Below are positions 6,123 to 12,986 of a DNA stretch of 12,986 nucleotides, one piece after another. The translations under genes were made by a program, and so were the position numbers. This DNA comes from CAYTSA01 sp964440345 (GTDB lineage Bacteria; Desulfobacterota; Desulfovibrionia; Desulfovibrionales; Desulfovibrionaceae). Location: assembly GCA_964440345.1 (NCBI GenBank), contig CAYTSA010000103.1, positions 1-12,986 on the forward strand, written 5' to 3'. Numbering within the stretch: position 1 is the first letter of the stretch; each line of letters begins with the position of its first letter. The notes beneath the pieces were generated by a model. It did no database searches, had not been told where the DNA came from, and saw only the letters and a program-made list of their open reading frames with translations.

Positions 6123-8132
6123 ATGCCCGAGAGAACACTACTCGCCAACGCTGTCCGCGTGCTCGCCATGGACGCTGTGCAAAAAGCCAACTCTGGCCAT
6201 CCCGGCGCCCCCATGGGCATGGCTGACATGGCCCAGGCCCTGTGGTGCGACCATCTGCAACATAACCCCGCCAACCCAGACTGGCCGAACCGGGACCGGT
6301 TCGTACTCTCCAACGGCCACGCCTCCATGCTGCTTTACTCTGTGCTCCACCTGACCGGTTATGATCTTTCCATGCACGACATCGCCACTTTTCGCCAAAT
6401 GGGCGCCAAAACAGCCGGGCATCCTGAATACGGCCTCTGTCCTGGCGTGGAGACCACCACCGGTCCTTTGGGCCAGGGTGTGGCCAACGCAGTGGGCATG
6501 GCCCTGGCAGAGCGCATGCTGGCCGCAGAGTTCAACACTCCAGAGTACGCTATTGTAGATCACTTCACATATGTCTTTTTGGGAGACGGCTGCATGATGG
6601 AAGGCGTGGCTCAGGAAGCCGCCTCTTTGGCCGGAACCCTGGGCCTGGGGAAACTGATCGCCCTGTACGACGACAACGGCGTTACCATTGACGGCCCAAC
6701 CGACGGCTGGTTCACCGAAGATATTCCTGGCCGCTTCCAGGCCCTGGCCTGGAACGTCATCCCGAACATCGACGGCCACGACGCTGCAGCTGTATCCCGC
6801 GCAATTGGCCAGGCCCGGGCCCAAGCACCAGTCGGCAAACCCACGTTGATATGCTGCAAGACCGTCATCGGCTGCGGAGCGCCGAACATGTGCGGCCAAA
6901 GCAAGACCCACGGCGCCCCCCTGGGCGAAGAGGAAATTGCCGCAGCAAGAAAGAAGATTTCCTGGTCTGCCGAGCCCTTTACCGTCCCGGAGGAGATTGC
7001 AGCCGCCTGGAACGCACGCGAGGCCGGCGAAGCCGCTGAAAACGCCTGGAACCAGCTCTTCGCCGCCTATGCCAGCGCCCACCCGGAAAAGGCCGCCTCC
7101 TTTACCCGGCGCATACAAGGCGGCCTGCCCGGCGCATGGGAGCAAGCTAAGCAGTCGCTGCTGGCTAAAACCCAGGAAGAGGCCAAAGATATGGCCACCC
7201 GCAAGGCTTCCCAGGCCGCCATTGAGCGGCTGGCGTCTATTTTGCCAGAGATGGCCGGCGGTTCAGCCGATCTGACTGGCTCCAACGGCACGCGCTGGTC
7301 TGGCGGCAAAGACATTGCCCCGGGCTTCTTTGCCGGCAACTACATAAACTACGGCGTACGCGAATTCGCCATGGCCGCCATAATGAACGGCATGGCCCTG
7401 CATGGCGGATTTATCCCTTACGCTGGGACTTTTCTTGTTTTTTCCGACTACAGCCGCAACGCCATACGCATGGCGGCGCTCATGGGTTTGCGGGTTGTGC
7501 ATGTGCTCACGCACGACTCCATCGGAGTGGGCGAAGACGGTCCTACGCACCAGCCCGTGGAGCACGCCGCCTCTTTGCGGCTGATCCCGAACCTTGCCGT
7601 CTGGCGGCCCTGCGACACGTTGGAAACTGCTGCAGCCTGGATTGCAGCCTTGGAAAACGCCGACGGCCCCACAGCCTTGGCGCTTACACGTCAGGGCGTC
7701 CCGTACATGGAACGCAACGAAGAAGCACAACGCAACATCGCCCGCGGAGGCTACGTGCTGCTGGACTGCGACGGCGACCCAGAAGCCGTGATCATCGCTA
7801 CAGGCTCTGAAGTCCACGTGGCCGCTGAGGCGGCCAAAGAGCTTCAATCCAGGGGCCGCAAGGTTCGTGTAGTTTCCATGCCATGTCTGAGCCTGTTCGA
7901 CGGCCAGGATCAAACGTACAAAGACGCTGTGTTGCCGCCAGCTGTCACGGCCCGTGTTGCTGTGGAAGCAGGCTCGCCGGATTGCTGGTGGAAGTATGTT
8001 GGCTTGCAGGGCGCGGTGCTTGGCATGGATACATTTGGCGAATCCGCGCCAGGAAAAGAGCTTTTCTCCCACTTCGGCTTTACGCCAAAGCACGTCGTGC
8101 TCGCGGTGGAGCAACTCCTGCCAATGAACTGA
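6123..8132 (+). CDS. tkt: Transketolase
   Basis: A complete 669-residue protein, the usual length. Transketolase moves two-carbon ketol units between sugar phosphates (xylulose-5-P, ribose-5-P, sedoheptulose-7-P, erythrose-4-P) in the non-oxidative pentose phosphate pathway, using thiamine diphosphate and a divalent metal in the cytoplasm. Visible landmarks: the N-terminal SGHPGAPMG (His26), SNGHAS (His66), TTTGPLGQG (about 111-119), the cofactor motif beginning GDG (154-156) and running to YDDNGVTIDGP, VREFAM with catalytic Glu414, THDSIGVGEDGPTHQPVEH (His476), and the C-terminal FGESAPGKELFSHFGF. Pyrophosphate, pyrimidine and C-terminal domains are all present with no break. The gene stands alone on the plus strand after the phytase-like gene, with a structured element in its upstream region and a strong terminator 14 bases after its stop. 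In sulfate reducers it mainly supplies ribose and erythrose precursors (inference). Confidence 0.97.
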   Translation: MPERTLLANAVRVLAMDAVQKANSGHPGAPMGMADMAQALWCDHLQHNPANPDWPNRDRFVLSNGHASMLLYSVLHLTGYDLSMHDIATFRQMGAKTAGHPEYGLCPGVETTTGPLGQGVANAVGMALAERMLAAEFNTPEYAIVDHFTYVFLGDGCMMEGVAQEAASLAGTLGLGKLIALYDDNGVTIDGPTDGWFTEDIPGRFQALAWNVIPNIDGHDAAAVSRAIGQARAQAPVGKPTLICCKTVIGCGAPNMCGQSKTHGAPLGEEEIAAARKKISWSAEPFTVPEEIAAAWNAREAGEAAENAWNQLFAAYASAHPEKAASFTRRIQGGLPGAWEQAKQSLLAKTQEEAKDMATRKASQAAIERLASILPEMAGGSADLTGSNGTRWSGGKDIAPGFFAGNYINYGVREFAMAAIMNGMALHGGFIPYAGTFLVFSDYSRNAIRMAALMGLRVVHVLTHDSIGVGEDGPTHQPVEHAASLRLIPNLAVWRPCDTLETAAAWIAALENADGPTALALTRQGVPYMERNEEAQRNIARGGYVLLDCDGDPEAVIIATGSEVHVAAEAAKELQSRGRKVRVVSMPCLSLFDGQDQTYKDAVLPPAVTARVAVEAGSPDCWWKYVGLQGAVLGMDTFGESAPGKELFSHFGFTPKHVVLAVEQLLPMN

Positions 8133-8146
8133 CCCTGAAACGGTCT

Positions 8147-8195
8147 GACAGAAAAAACCCCGGGCCGAATGCATCAGCCCGGGGTTTTTTCTGTC
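8147..8195. terminator. Bidirectional intrinsic terminator between tkt and cheV
   Basis: Arms 8147-8165 and 8177-8195 are perfect 19-base complements with an 11-base loop. The GC-rich core (CCCCGGGC / GCCCGGGG) is flanked by six A on the left and six T on the right. This gives a stem plus U-tract in either direction, starting 14 bases after the tkt stop and 16 bases after the cheV stop. Confidence 0.95.
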
Positions 8196-8211
8196 GTTAT
8201 AAAAGCGCCTT

Positions 8212-9177
8212 CTACGCCTCTGCAGCGGTCTTCTCTTCAATGAGTTTTTTTGCCCGCATGGCAAGATGCGTGACTTCTGGTTTGGATATCTGCTCGTCAG
8301 CGCCTACGGATTCGCCTTTGTGACGCAGCTTGTCAGTGATAAGCGAAGAAAAAAGAATCACGGGCAACTGGCTGAGCACCGAGTCGTCCTTGATACGCTT
8401 GGTCAGGTGGTGGCCGTCCATCATGGGCATTTCAATGTCAGAAACCACCACATGCACATAATCACTCAAAGGCTTGTTTTCCTGTTCCGAGGTTTCACGA
8501 ATCTGCTTCAGGCGGTCCCAAGCCTCCTGGCCGTTCATCACTGCCTCCACCTCGAAATTGGCCTTTTGCATCAGGTCTTTGAGCATTTCCCGAATCAGCG
8601 AGGAGTCATCCGCTATGAGCGCCCTATAGCGTTTGTCAGAACTCCAGTCTATGGCTTCATCCAACCGCAACCCTAACTCTGGGTTCAAGTCTGCGACAAT
8701 CTTTTCCAAGTCCAGAATAAAAACGATGCGTCCCTCCAGCTTGACGACGCCGGTGATGGAGTTGGAGCTCATGGAGGCGACATATTTGTTGGGCGGCTCC
8801 ACTTCTTCCCAGCTAATGCGGTGGATGCGGGTAACGCCAGACACCATGAACGCGGTCGTCACATTGTTGAATTCGGTAACGATGACCTTGGGCGGCTCCT
8901 TCTCCTCAGCGCGCTGTTTGCCCAGCCACATGCCCAGGTCCACCAGAGGAATGATGTTGGAGCGCTGGTTAAAGGCTCCAAGCACCGCGGGATGGTTGAC
9001 TTCCGGCATTTCCGTCACAGCCGGCATGCGAATGATTTCCAGCACCTTCGCCACGTTGACCCCATAGTAGCCGCGGTATGGCCCCTCTTCTTCTGGCCCC
9101 GGGGGCTCCTCAATATAAAATTCAACAATTTCTAGCTCGTTGGTGCCTGATTCGAGCAAAATATTTGTTTGCGACAT
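8212..9177 (-). CDS. cheV: Chemotaxis protein CheV (CheW-receiver fusion)
   Basis: A 321-residue protein with an N-terminal CheW-like domain (about 12-165; GVNVAKVLEIIRMP, GAFNQRSNIIPLVDL, SITGVVKLEGRIVFILDLEKI) joined to a response-regulator receiver (about 185-315). Receiver residues are intact: Asp190/Asp191 in LIADDSS, phospho-acceptor Asp247 in VVSDIEMPMMDG, Ser277 in FSS, Lys299 in ISKPE. CheV couples chemoreceptor arrays to CheA, and phosphorylation of the receiver tunes or adapts signalling, so it acts at the polar receptor array. It is the last gene of the minus-strand group, 86 bases after ispH with no terminator between. GGAGG at 9185-9189 is 7 bases before the ATG. No receptor, cheA or cheW gene is in the window. 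Confidence in the family is high; which receptor it serves is unknown. Confidence 0.95.
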   Translation of the reverse strand: MSQTNILLESGTNELEIVEFYIEEPPGPEEEGPYRGYYGVNVAKVLEIIRMPAVTEMPEVNHPAVLGAFNQRSNIIPLVDLGMWLGKQRAEEKEPPKVIVTEFNNVTTAFMVSGVTRIHRISWEEVEPPNKYVASMSSNSITGVVKLEGRIVFILDLEKIVADLNPELGLRLDEAIDWSSDKRYRALIADDSSLIREMLKDLMQKANFEVEAVMNGQEAWDRLKQIRETSEQENKPLSDYVHVVVSDIEMPMMDGHHLTKRIKDDSVLSQLPVILFSSLITDKLRHKGESVGADEQISKPEVTHLAMRAKKLIEEKTAAEA

Positions 9178-9263
9178 GGGCTTTCCTCCCCCGCTGTGTG
9201 CTCTTGGCGTTGCATTTGCCGTGGATCAAGCGCCAGCAATACCCTGTAAATGCGACAAGCTTA

Positions 9264-10112
9264 TTACAACGTTGCCAGCTTTTCTTCCACAACGTCAATG
9301 ATTTTCCTAGGCGTTGAGGCTCCGGCTGTCAGCCCAACCCGGGAAAACCCTTGCAACTCCTGCACGGGCAACTCATCCGCTGTTTCCACATGCGCCACAT
9401 ACACGCCTTGTTCCTTGACCACTGCAGTCAGCCGCCGGGTGTTGCCGCTGGCGTAGCCTCCTACTACCACCACTGCAGGCGCTTGACGGGCAATGGCTAT
9501 GGCCTCAGCCTGCCTCTCGCGGGTGGCGTCGCAAATGGTTTCAAGCATAGGCATATCCGGATCAATTCGGCAGCGCAGCAATTCCTGTACAGACTCAAAC
9601 GCTCCTCTGTCCTGCGTAGTCTGCGCCGCCAAAAACCACGGCTTGTCTCCCTGCAGCGCTTCCATGTCCAGAGAATCCAACGACTCAAACACCACTGCGT
9701 CCTTGCCGGCGTAACTCAACAAGCCCCGAACCTCCGGATGGTCTTTTTCGCCAAAAAGCAACAGCCTGCGACCTTTTCTAGACTGTTCGCGGATAAGAGT
9801 CTGGGCTCTTTTCACCTTGGGACAGGTAGCGTCAACAACCTTGACGTTGCGAGACTGCAGCTGCTCTTCCACCTCCACCGGCACGCCATGGGCGCGGATA
9901 ATCACCCGGCCTCCTATGGTGGCCTCATCGGGGCTGTTGATCCTTTTTACGCCCTTGGCGGCATACTCCTCCAGCACTTGTGGATTGTGGATGATAGGGC
10001 CTAGCGTGAATATCTGGCCGTCTGCAGCTTTTTCGGTCTGCGCGTCCAGCTTATGCAAGGCCAGGCTTACTCCCATGCAAAAGCCAGCGGTTTTTGCCCT
10101 GATAACGTTCAT
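9264..10112 (-). CDS. ispH: 4-hydroxy-3-methylbut-2-enyl diphosphate reductase
   Basis: A 282-residue IspH/LytB, the last enzyme of the MEP isoprenoid pathway. It reduces HMBPP to IPP and DMAPP with a [4Fe-4S] cluster in the cytoplasm. The three cluster cysteines are Cys12 (GFCMGV), Cys97 (DATCPKV) and Cys194 (TICDAT). Substrate residues are present: His42 (IIHNPQ), His75 (RAHGVP), His125 and Glu127 (DHPEVRG), Thr166 (QTTQD), Ser222 and Asn224 (ASGNTRRL), and GASTP near the end. The frame stays open upstream, but homologs start at the MNVIRAKTAGFC methionine. That ATG (10112) overlaps the dus stop as ATGA, showing translational coupling. The gene ends in tandem TAA TAA stops. Confidence 0.96.
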   Translation of the reverse strand: MNVIRAKTAGFCMGVSLALHKLDAQTEKAADGQIFTLGPIIHNPQVLEEYAAKGVKRINSPDEATIGGRVIIRAHGVPVEVEEQLQSRNVKVVDATCPKVKRAQTLIREQSRKGRRLLLFGEKDHPEVRGLLSYAGKDAVVFESLDSLDMEALQGDKPWFLAAQTTQDRGAFESVQELLRCRIDPDMPMLETICDATRERQAEAIAIARQAPAVVVVGGYASGNTRRLTAVVKEQGVYVAHVETADELPVQELQGFSRVGLTAGASTPRKIIDVVEEKLATL

Positions 10113-11122
10113 AGCTCTACAGTGTTGTCCACATCTTTTCTGGCGGCCAGCTCCGAACCGCCGGCCAGGGGTACATACTCGTCCAGTATTGCTTCCAACC
10201 TCTCCCAAGAGGTACACGAGCAGAGGGCTTTACGCAACGCCTTGGCCCTGGGCAAATGGCGCACATAGCGGGGCACAAATGTTCGCATTTTCAGCACAGA
10301 CGTGTACGGATTGCCGTGGGCTTGGGCCAGCTCCATATGCCGCCGTATCATGCGGCCCAGGTTGTGGGCGTCTCCTTGCTGCTCTGTCGAACGCGACTCA
10401 TGCGCTGAGGCAAAACCGTGGAATATAGCGGGATTTTTCAAGGCTCCCCGAGCGAACATCACACCGGCGGCCCCGCTCTGCTCCAGACAACGCACGCCGT
10501 CCCTGGCTGTAAACAAGTCTCCGCTGGCCAGCACCGGCGCGCTTGCTTCCCGCGCCAACACAGCCACAACTGACCAGTCGGCCTCGCCTTTAAAAAGTTG
10601 TCTGGCGTAACGAGGATGCAAGGTCAGCCAGCCAACTCCAGCGGCCTGGGCTTGCTCCGCCAGTTCAAGATACACGTCTTCCCCCGCCGCCCAGCCCCGC
10701 CGAAACTTGACCCCCACCCGGCCCTGGCCAGCCTTTTGCGTCATGATGCGCAACAGCTTGGCCAGCCTGGGAATATCAGTAAGCAGCGCAGCCCCAGCCC
10801 CGGTTTTAACCACCTTGGGCACGGAACAGCCTGCGTTCAGGTCAAACCACGTGAACCCCCGCTCCAGCAATATATCCATGGCCTGGGCAACGAACTCCTC
10901 CTCTGCGCCGTACAGCTGCAGCACCAAAGGCGCGTCAGATTCATGAGTCGCAATGATATGTTCTGTCCCCTGGCTGCCATACACCAGCCCCTTGGCGCTG
11001 ACCATCTCTGTGCAGCACACTGCGGCGCCGTATTCACGGCAGAGCAAACGAAAAGGCAGGTCAGAATATCCGGCGAGCGGGGCCAGCCAGGGCGAGCCAG
11101 GGCCCATGGGAAGAGATGTCAC
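10109..11122 (-). CDS. tRNA-dihydrouridine synthase, Dus family
   Basis: A 337-residue FMN-dependent Dus that reduces uridine to dihydrouridine in tRNA D-loops. The TIM-barrel part (about 10-245) shows APLAGYSDLPFR at the first strand, TEMVSAKGL, QLYGAEEE, the catalytic DLNAGCSVPKVVKTGAGAALL with Cys99, VGVKFRRGW, the His-containing TLHPRYARQLFKGEADW, ASGDLFT and the phosphate-binding GVMFARGALKNPAIF. A helical C-terminal part follows (about 250-320). The residue after Cys99 is Ser where many Dus proteins have Pro. The start is uncertain: GTG at 11122 has a weak upstream AGG, while ATG at 11107 lacks a ribosome site but would begin just before the conserved strand. It lies 34 bases after the FlgO-like gene and overlaps ispH by 4 bases, so it belongs to the same transcript. 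The DusA/B/C subtype is not assigned. Confidence 0.93.
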   Translation of the reverse strand: MTSLPMGPGSPWLAPLAGYSDLPFRLLCREYGAAVCCTEMVSAKGLVYGSQGTEHIIATHESDAPLVLQLYGAEEEFVAQAMDILLERGFTWFDLNAGCSVPKVVKTGAGAALLTDIPRLAKLLRIMTQKAGQGRVGVKFRRGWAAGEDVYLELAEQAQAAGVGWLTLHPRYARQLFKGEADWSVVAVLAREASAPVLASGDLFTARDGVRCLEQSGAAGVMFARGALKNPAIFHGFASAHESRSTEQQGDAHNLGRMIRRHMELAQAHGNPYTSVLKMRTFVPRYVRHLPRAKALRKALCSCTSWERLEAILDEYVPLAGGSELAARKDVDNTVEL

Positions 11123-11156
11123 AGCGAGAAGACCTGAAGCCAGCAGTTACAGATGG

Positions 11157-11717
11157 TTAATACCCGTCACCGCGCAGCAGCCGGTCCCGGTCCCGGCCGT
11201 ACAAGACCAAAGCGTGGTCGCAGGAGGAGAGCACCGCCCCATCGGTTGTTTGGACCAGCTTCGCAGTAATGTATACGGCGTCAGCGCCCAAACCGTATGT
11301 GCCCACCAGAGCGGCTGAGGCGTCGTGCTCTTTGCTGATAAGCTTCAAGTCCCGGCTGAGCAGAAACTCGCCTGTTGCCTCTTGTATGTAAATGGAGTCT
11401 GTGCGCAGCTTCAGCTCCCGGGTCTCATACCCCAACTGATCCAGGCGGGAGGCAATCTGTTCAGCCAACACCCGACCCAAAGTCGAGGAGACGGCAAGAT
11501 CATCCACATTGACAAAACTTGCGGCTATAACCACTGCTTTGGGCGGCAAAGCCGTTTCCATATTCATATCCAGCTGTTCGGCAATCCGGTAGCTGGCCAG
11601 GATAACGTCCTCCTCTGTGCGCAAGGGGGGACGCTCCAAGCCGGCCGGGGCGCAGCCGGCAACGATAAGAACACAGGCAAAAAGTGTGCAGCAAGCGAGA
11701 GAGAAAAATGCGCGCAT
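11157..11717 (-). CDS. FlgO-domain outer-membrane lipoprotein
   Basis: A 186-residue lipoprotein: signal peptide with lipobox VAGC (Cys22), followed by Ala at +2, which favours outer-membrane sorting. The mature part matches the FlgO domain: ILASYRIAEQLD early, then VVIAASFVNVDDLAVSSTLGRVLAEQIASRLDQLGYE, a segment on an expressed element (SIYIQEATGEFLLSRDLKLI), and ALVGTYGLGADAVYITAKLV. In Vibrio, FlgO is an outer-membrane lipoprotein needed for full motility and flagellar stability; homologs outside Vibrio are mostly untested. Here no flagellar structural genes are adjacent, but cheV lies three genes downstream. Its ribosome site (AAGGA, 5 bases before the ATG) overlaps the region of the preceding stop, and the gap to the upstream lipoprotein gene is 8 bases, so the two are probably co-translated and may act together. 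Confidence 0.82.
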   Translation of the reverse strand: MRAFFSLACCTLFACVLIVAGCAPAGLERPPLRTEEDVILASYRIAEQLDMNMETALPPKAVVIAASFVNVDDLAVSSTLGRVLAEQIASRLDQLGYETRELKLRTDSIYIQEATGEFLLSRDLKLISKEHDASAALVGTYGLGADAVYITAKLVQTTDGAVLSSCDHALVLYGRDRDRLLRGDGY

Positions 11718-11725
11718 ACGTATCC

Positions 11726-12415
11726 TTAATATGTATCCACCACGTTGTAGCGAGTTTGCGGAGCAGTGACTGGCTCCTCCCAGTAATCCGGCCGCTCGTC
11801 ATAGTGCTTCTTATCTATATCGTTAATGTAATAAAAATTCGACTTACGCAGCAGCATGTCGCCATCTATCCACAATGTGGCGGTCACCACCAGTTCTGTA
11901 TGCGAAGTTTTCACGCCTGCCGCGGCCAGGGACTGCAGGGCTGCGTCTGCAGCAACGCCGGTCAAGGCCGCGGCGCCGGCGCCGTTTTCGTGGTCCCACA
12001 GCTTGTAAACACCGGCGCCCAGCAGGGCAAAGGCAGTGGCTTGGCCGGGAAACGGGGTCAACGAAGGCCGCTCCGCCAGGTGACGCACCTTGATGAGCGA
12101 CCAATCCAGAACCGGGTTGGCTTTTTCTTCGTAGGCCACCGTGACGCCGTTGTTGACTAGTTCTGTAATCAACAGCGAGCTGAAGGTTCTGTCAAAGGGC
12201 GAATCCGCAGAGGTCTTCACGTACACGGCTTTGCCGGCCAGGTCATTGCCGGCGGCCAGGGATGATACGTCCTTGGCCAGATCGGCGGCCAGGACGTTCC
12301 AGTGTTGGGCTGCCTGCCATTTTTGTTGCGTGGAAAATCCGTGGCCCACGGGCTTGGGCGCTGCAGCGCAGCCCGCCAGCGACAGCACAAAGAGGAGCGT
12401 CATAAGCTTTCGCAT
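11726..12415 (-). CDS. Uncharacterised outer-membrane lipoprotein
   Basis: A 229-residue lipoprotein with signal peptide 1-15 and lipobox LAGC (Cys16), Ala-rich just after. I do not recognise a named family. The central part (about 60-115; VYVKTSADSPFDRTFSSLLITELVNNGVTVAYEE, then VLDWSLIKVRH) has the shape of FlgO/CsgG-like periplasmic domains: a strand, an amphipathic helix with Leu-rich repeats, then 'NNGV'. Then comes a small hydrophobic Ala/Gly-rich stretch about 125-165, followed by a strand-rich end (ELVVTATLWIDGDMLL) and an acidic Tyr-rich tail (DERPDYWEEP). The Ala/Gly-rich stretch is too polar at its edges to be called a membrane segment with confidence. AAGGA lies 7 bases before the ATG. 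Its close linkage to the FlgO-like gene suggests a shared surface or flagellar-envelope role; this is inference. Confidence 0.72.
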   Translation of the reverse strand: MRKLMTLLFVLSLAGCAAAPKPVGHGFSTQQKWQAAQHWNVLAADLAKDVSSLAAGNDLAGKAVYVKTSADSPFDRTFSSLLITELVNNGVTVAYEEKANPVLDWSLIKVRHLAERPSLTPFPGQATAFALLGAGVYKLWDHENGAGAAALTGVAADAALQSLAAAGVKTSHTELVVTATLWIDGDMLLRKSNFYYINDIDKKHYDERPDYWEEPVTAPQTRYNVVDTY

Positions 12416-12504
12416 GGGTCGTTCCTTTGCTGCAAAATGTTAGTTACGTGTCTGGATATAGGCAAAGTCCACCCCTTGAGGCAAGGAGAAAAACATGTGC
12501 CGGC

Positions 12505-12900
12505 TCATTCTTTTTCCCCCTCCCCAGGCAGCTCCTCCACTTCGAACCGGCGAATGTGCTCCAAGGGATGGTAGGCGACTTTTTTGTCTTTTTCGGTAAC
12601 AAGCAACTGGCGGTCGCTGCTCACGTCGTATGCGCTGCATTCAAACGTACGCACGCCCCCGTCCAGGTAGTACAGCCTCAGCTCATAGCGGACAGGAGGC
12701 TTGGCGGCTTCCCTGGCGGTTGCCATGGCCTGGTCTATGGCTTGCTGCATCATTGCTTCCCAGGCGTGCAGCACAGTTTCCCGATTGGCTGGGGTGTCGT
12801 GCTCTTTGCAGAGCCCCAGCTTAAGCTTGTCGCTGGCCGGCGGTACGCCGCATATCCATCCCCCGGCTGCAGACAGTTTGCACACATGGCATTTAACCAT
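12505..12900 (-). CDS. Small Cys-rich protein, possible zinc-binding
   Basis: A 131-residue protein of unknown family. The N-terminal 34 residues hold Cys4-x2-Cys7, Cys17 and Cys31-x2-His34, a pattern like a small treble-clef or ribbon metal site. A helical, Met/Ala-rich segment (about 43-67, with AIDQAMATAREAAKPP) follows, then a strand-rich domain about 70-122 (YELRLYYLDGGVRTFECSAYDVS, then LLVTEKDKKVAYHPLEHIRRFEVEEL) and an acidic tail. There is no signal peptide or membrane segment, so it should be cytoplasmic. A GGGGG run lies 5 bases before the ATG. It is the first gene of the minus-strand group, 89 bases before the lipoprotein gene, and may be a separate unit. The gene is supported by codon structure and its ribosome site, not by homology. 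Confidence 0.62.
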   Translation of the reverse strand: MVKCHVCKLSAAGGWICGVPPASDKLKLGLCKEHDTPANRETVLHAWEAMMQQAIDQAMATAREAAKPPVRYELRLYYLDGGVRTFECSAYDVSSDRQLLVTEKDKKVAYHPLEHIRRFEVEELPGEGEKE

Positions 12901-12922
12901 TGTTACCCCCGCGTGACGCTTT

Positions 12923-12949
12923 CATATATACATTGTCATTCTTTTTCAA
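12923..12949 (-). promoter_or_regulatory. Weak candidate promoter for the right-hand gene group
   Basis: On the minus strand TTGAAA (12944-12949) is followed after 15 bases by TATATG (12923-12928), in an AT-rich patch about 25 bases before the first gene of the group. The spacing is short for sigma-70. A palindrome TTTTCA-ATTGTG-TGAAAA (12943-12960) overlaps the -35 site and could be an operator. Confidence 0.3.
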
Positions 12950-12986
12950 TTGTGTGAAAAGAGGAAGAAAAATTTTGACCCCAGGC

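Noticed and set aside
6138..8264. Two minus-strand open frames of more than 330 codons opposite transketolase
   Set aside because: They mirror the tkt coding sequence, have no recognisable motifs, and one of them runs through the terminator. They are shadows of codon bias.
9178..9263. Possible terminator or promoter between ispH and cheV
   Set aside because: Only scattered 5- to 6-base complementary words (TGGCG/CGCCA, GCATTT/AAATGC) with long loops, and no clear -35/-10 pair.
12474..12486. CCTTG-AGG-CAAGG hairpin between the Cys-rich gene and the lipoprotein gene
   Set aside because: A 5-bp stem without a T-run on either strand; too weak for a terminator.
1..12986. CRISPR arrays, tRNA or rRNA genes, transposase genes
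   Set aside because: Looked for by eye on both strands. No spaced direct repeats, cloverleaf-forming gene-length sequence, rRNA segments or transposase motifs were seen.

Overview
The window is GC-rich, gene-dense bacterial DNA. It looks like a Gram-negative, motile member of the Desulfovibrio group (Desulfobacterota), judging from CheV, a FlgO-type lipoprotein, Sec and lipoprotein signals, and the general style of the proteins. That assignment is inference; no 16S or other marker gene is present.

Left block (1-4345, minus strand). This is a tight four-gene operon, read right to left: a small secreted cohesin-like protein, two paralogous periplasmic type-I substrate-binding proteins of the branched-chain amino-acid (Peripla_BP_6) kind, and a membrane sensor histidine kinase cut off by the left window edge. 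No ABC permease or ATPase is visible. The second binding protein and the kinase overlap by one base (TAATG). The simplest reading is that the binding proteins serve as periplasmic co-receptors for the kinase rather than for transport. This is the most interesting part of the window.

Middle block (4346-8195). A 326-base divergent intergenic region carries several short palindromes. It is followed on the plus strand by a secreted phytase-like/esterase-like protein, probably starting at a TTG, and then by a complete transketolase gene. Between these two genes lies a 70-base element with an 11-bp outer inverted repeat enclosing two perfect hairpins. It would fold as a compact three-way junction and is either a dispersed repeat or a structured leader. 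A perfect 19-bp inverted repeat with A/T flanks ends the transketolase gene and the converging cheV gene in both directions.

Right block (8212-12900, minus strand). Six genes run right to left: a small Cys-rich possible zinc-binding protein, an uncharacterised lipoprotein, a FlgO-domain lipoprotein, a tRNA-dihydrouridine synthase, IspH (LytB) and CheV. Dus and IspH overlap by ATGA. The other gaps are 8 to 89 bases with no obvious terminator, so one transcript ending at the terminator at 8147-8195 is plausible. The set mixes housekeeping functions (tRNA modification, isoprenoid synthesis) with motility-linked ones (CheV, FlgO-like).
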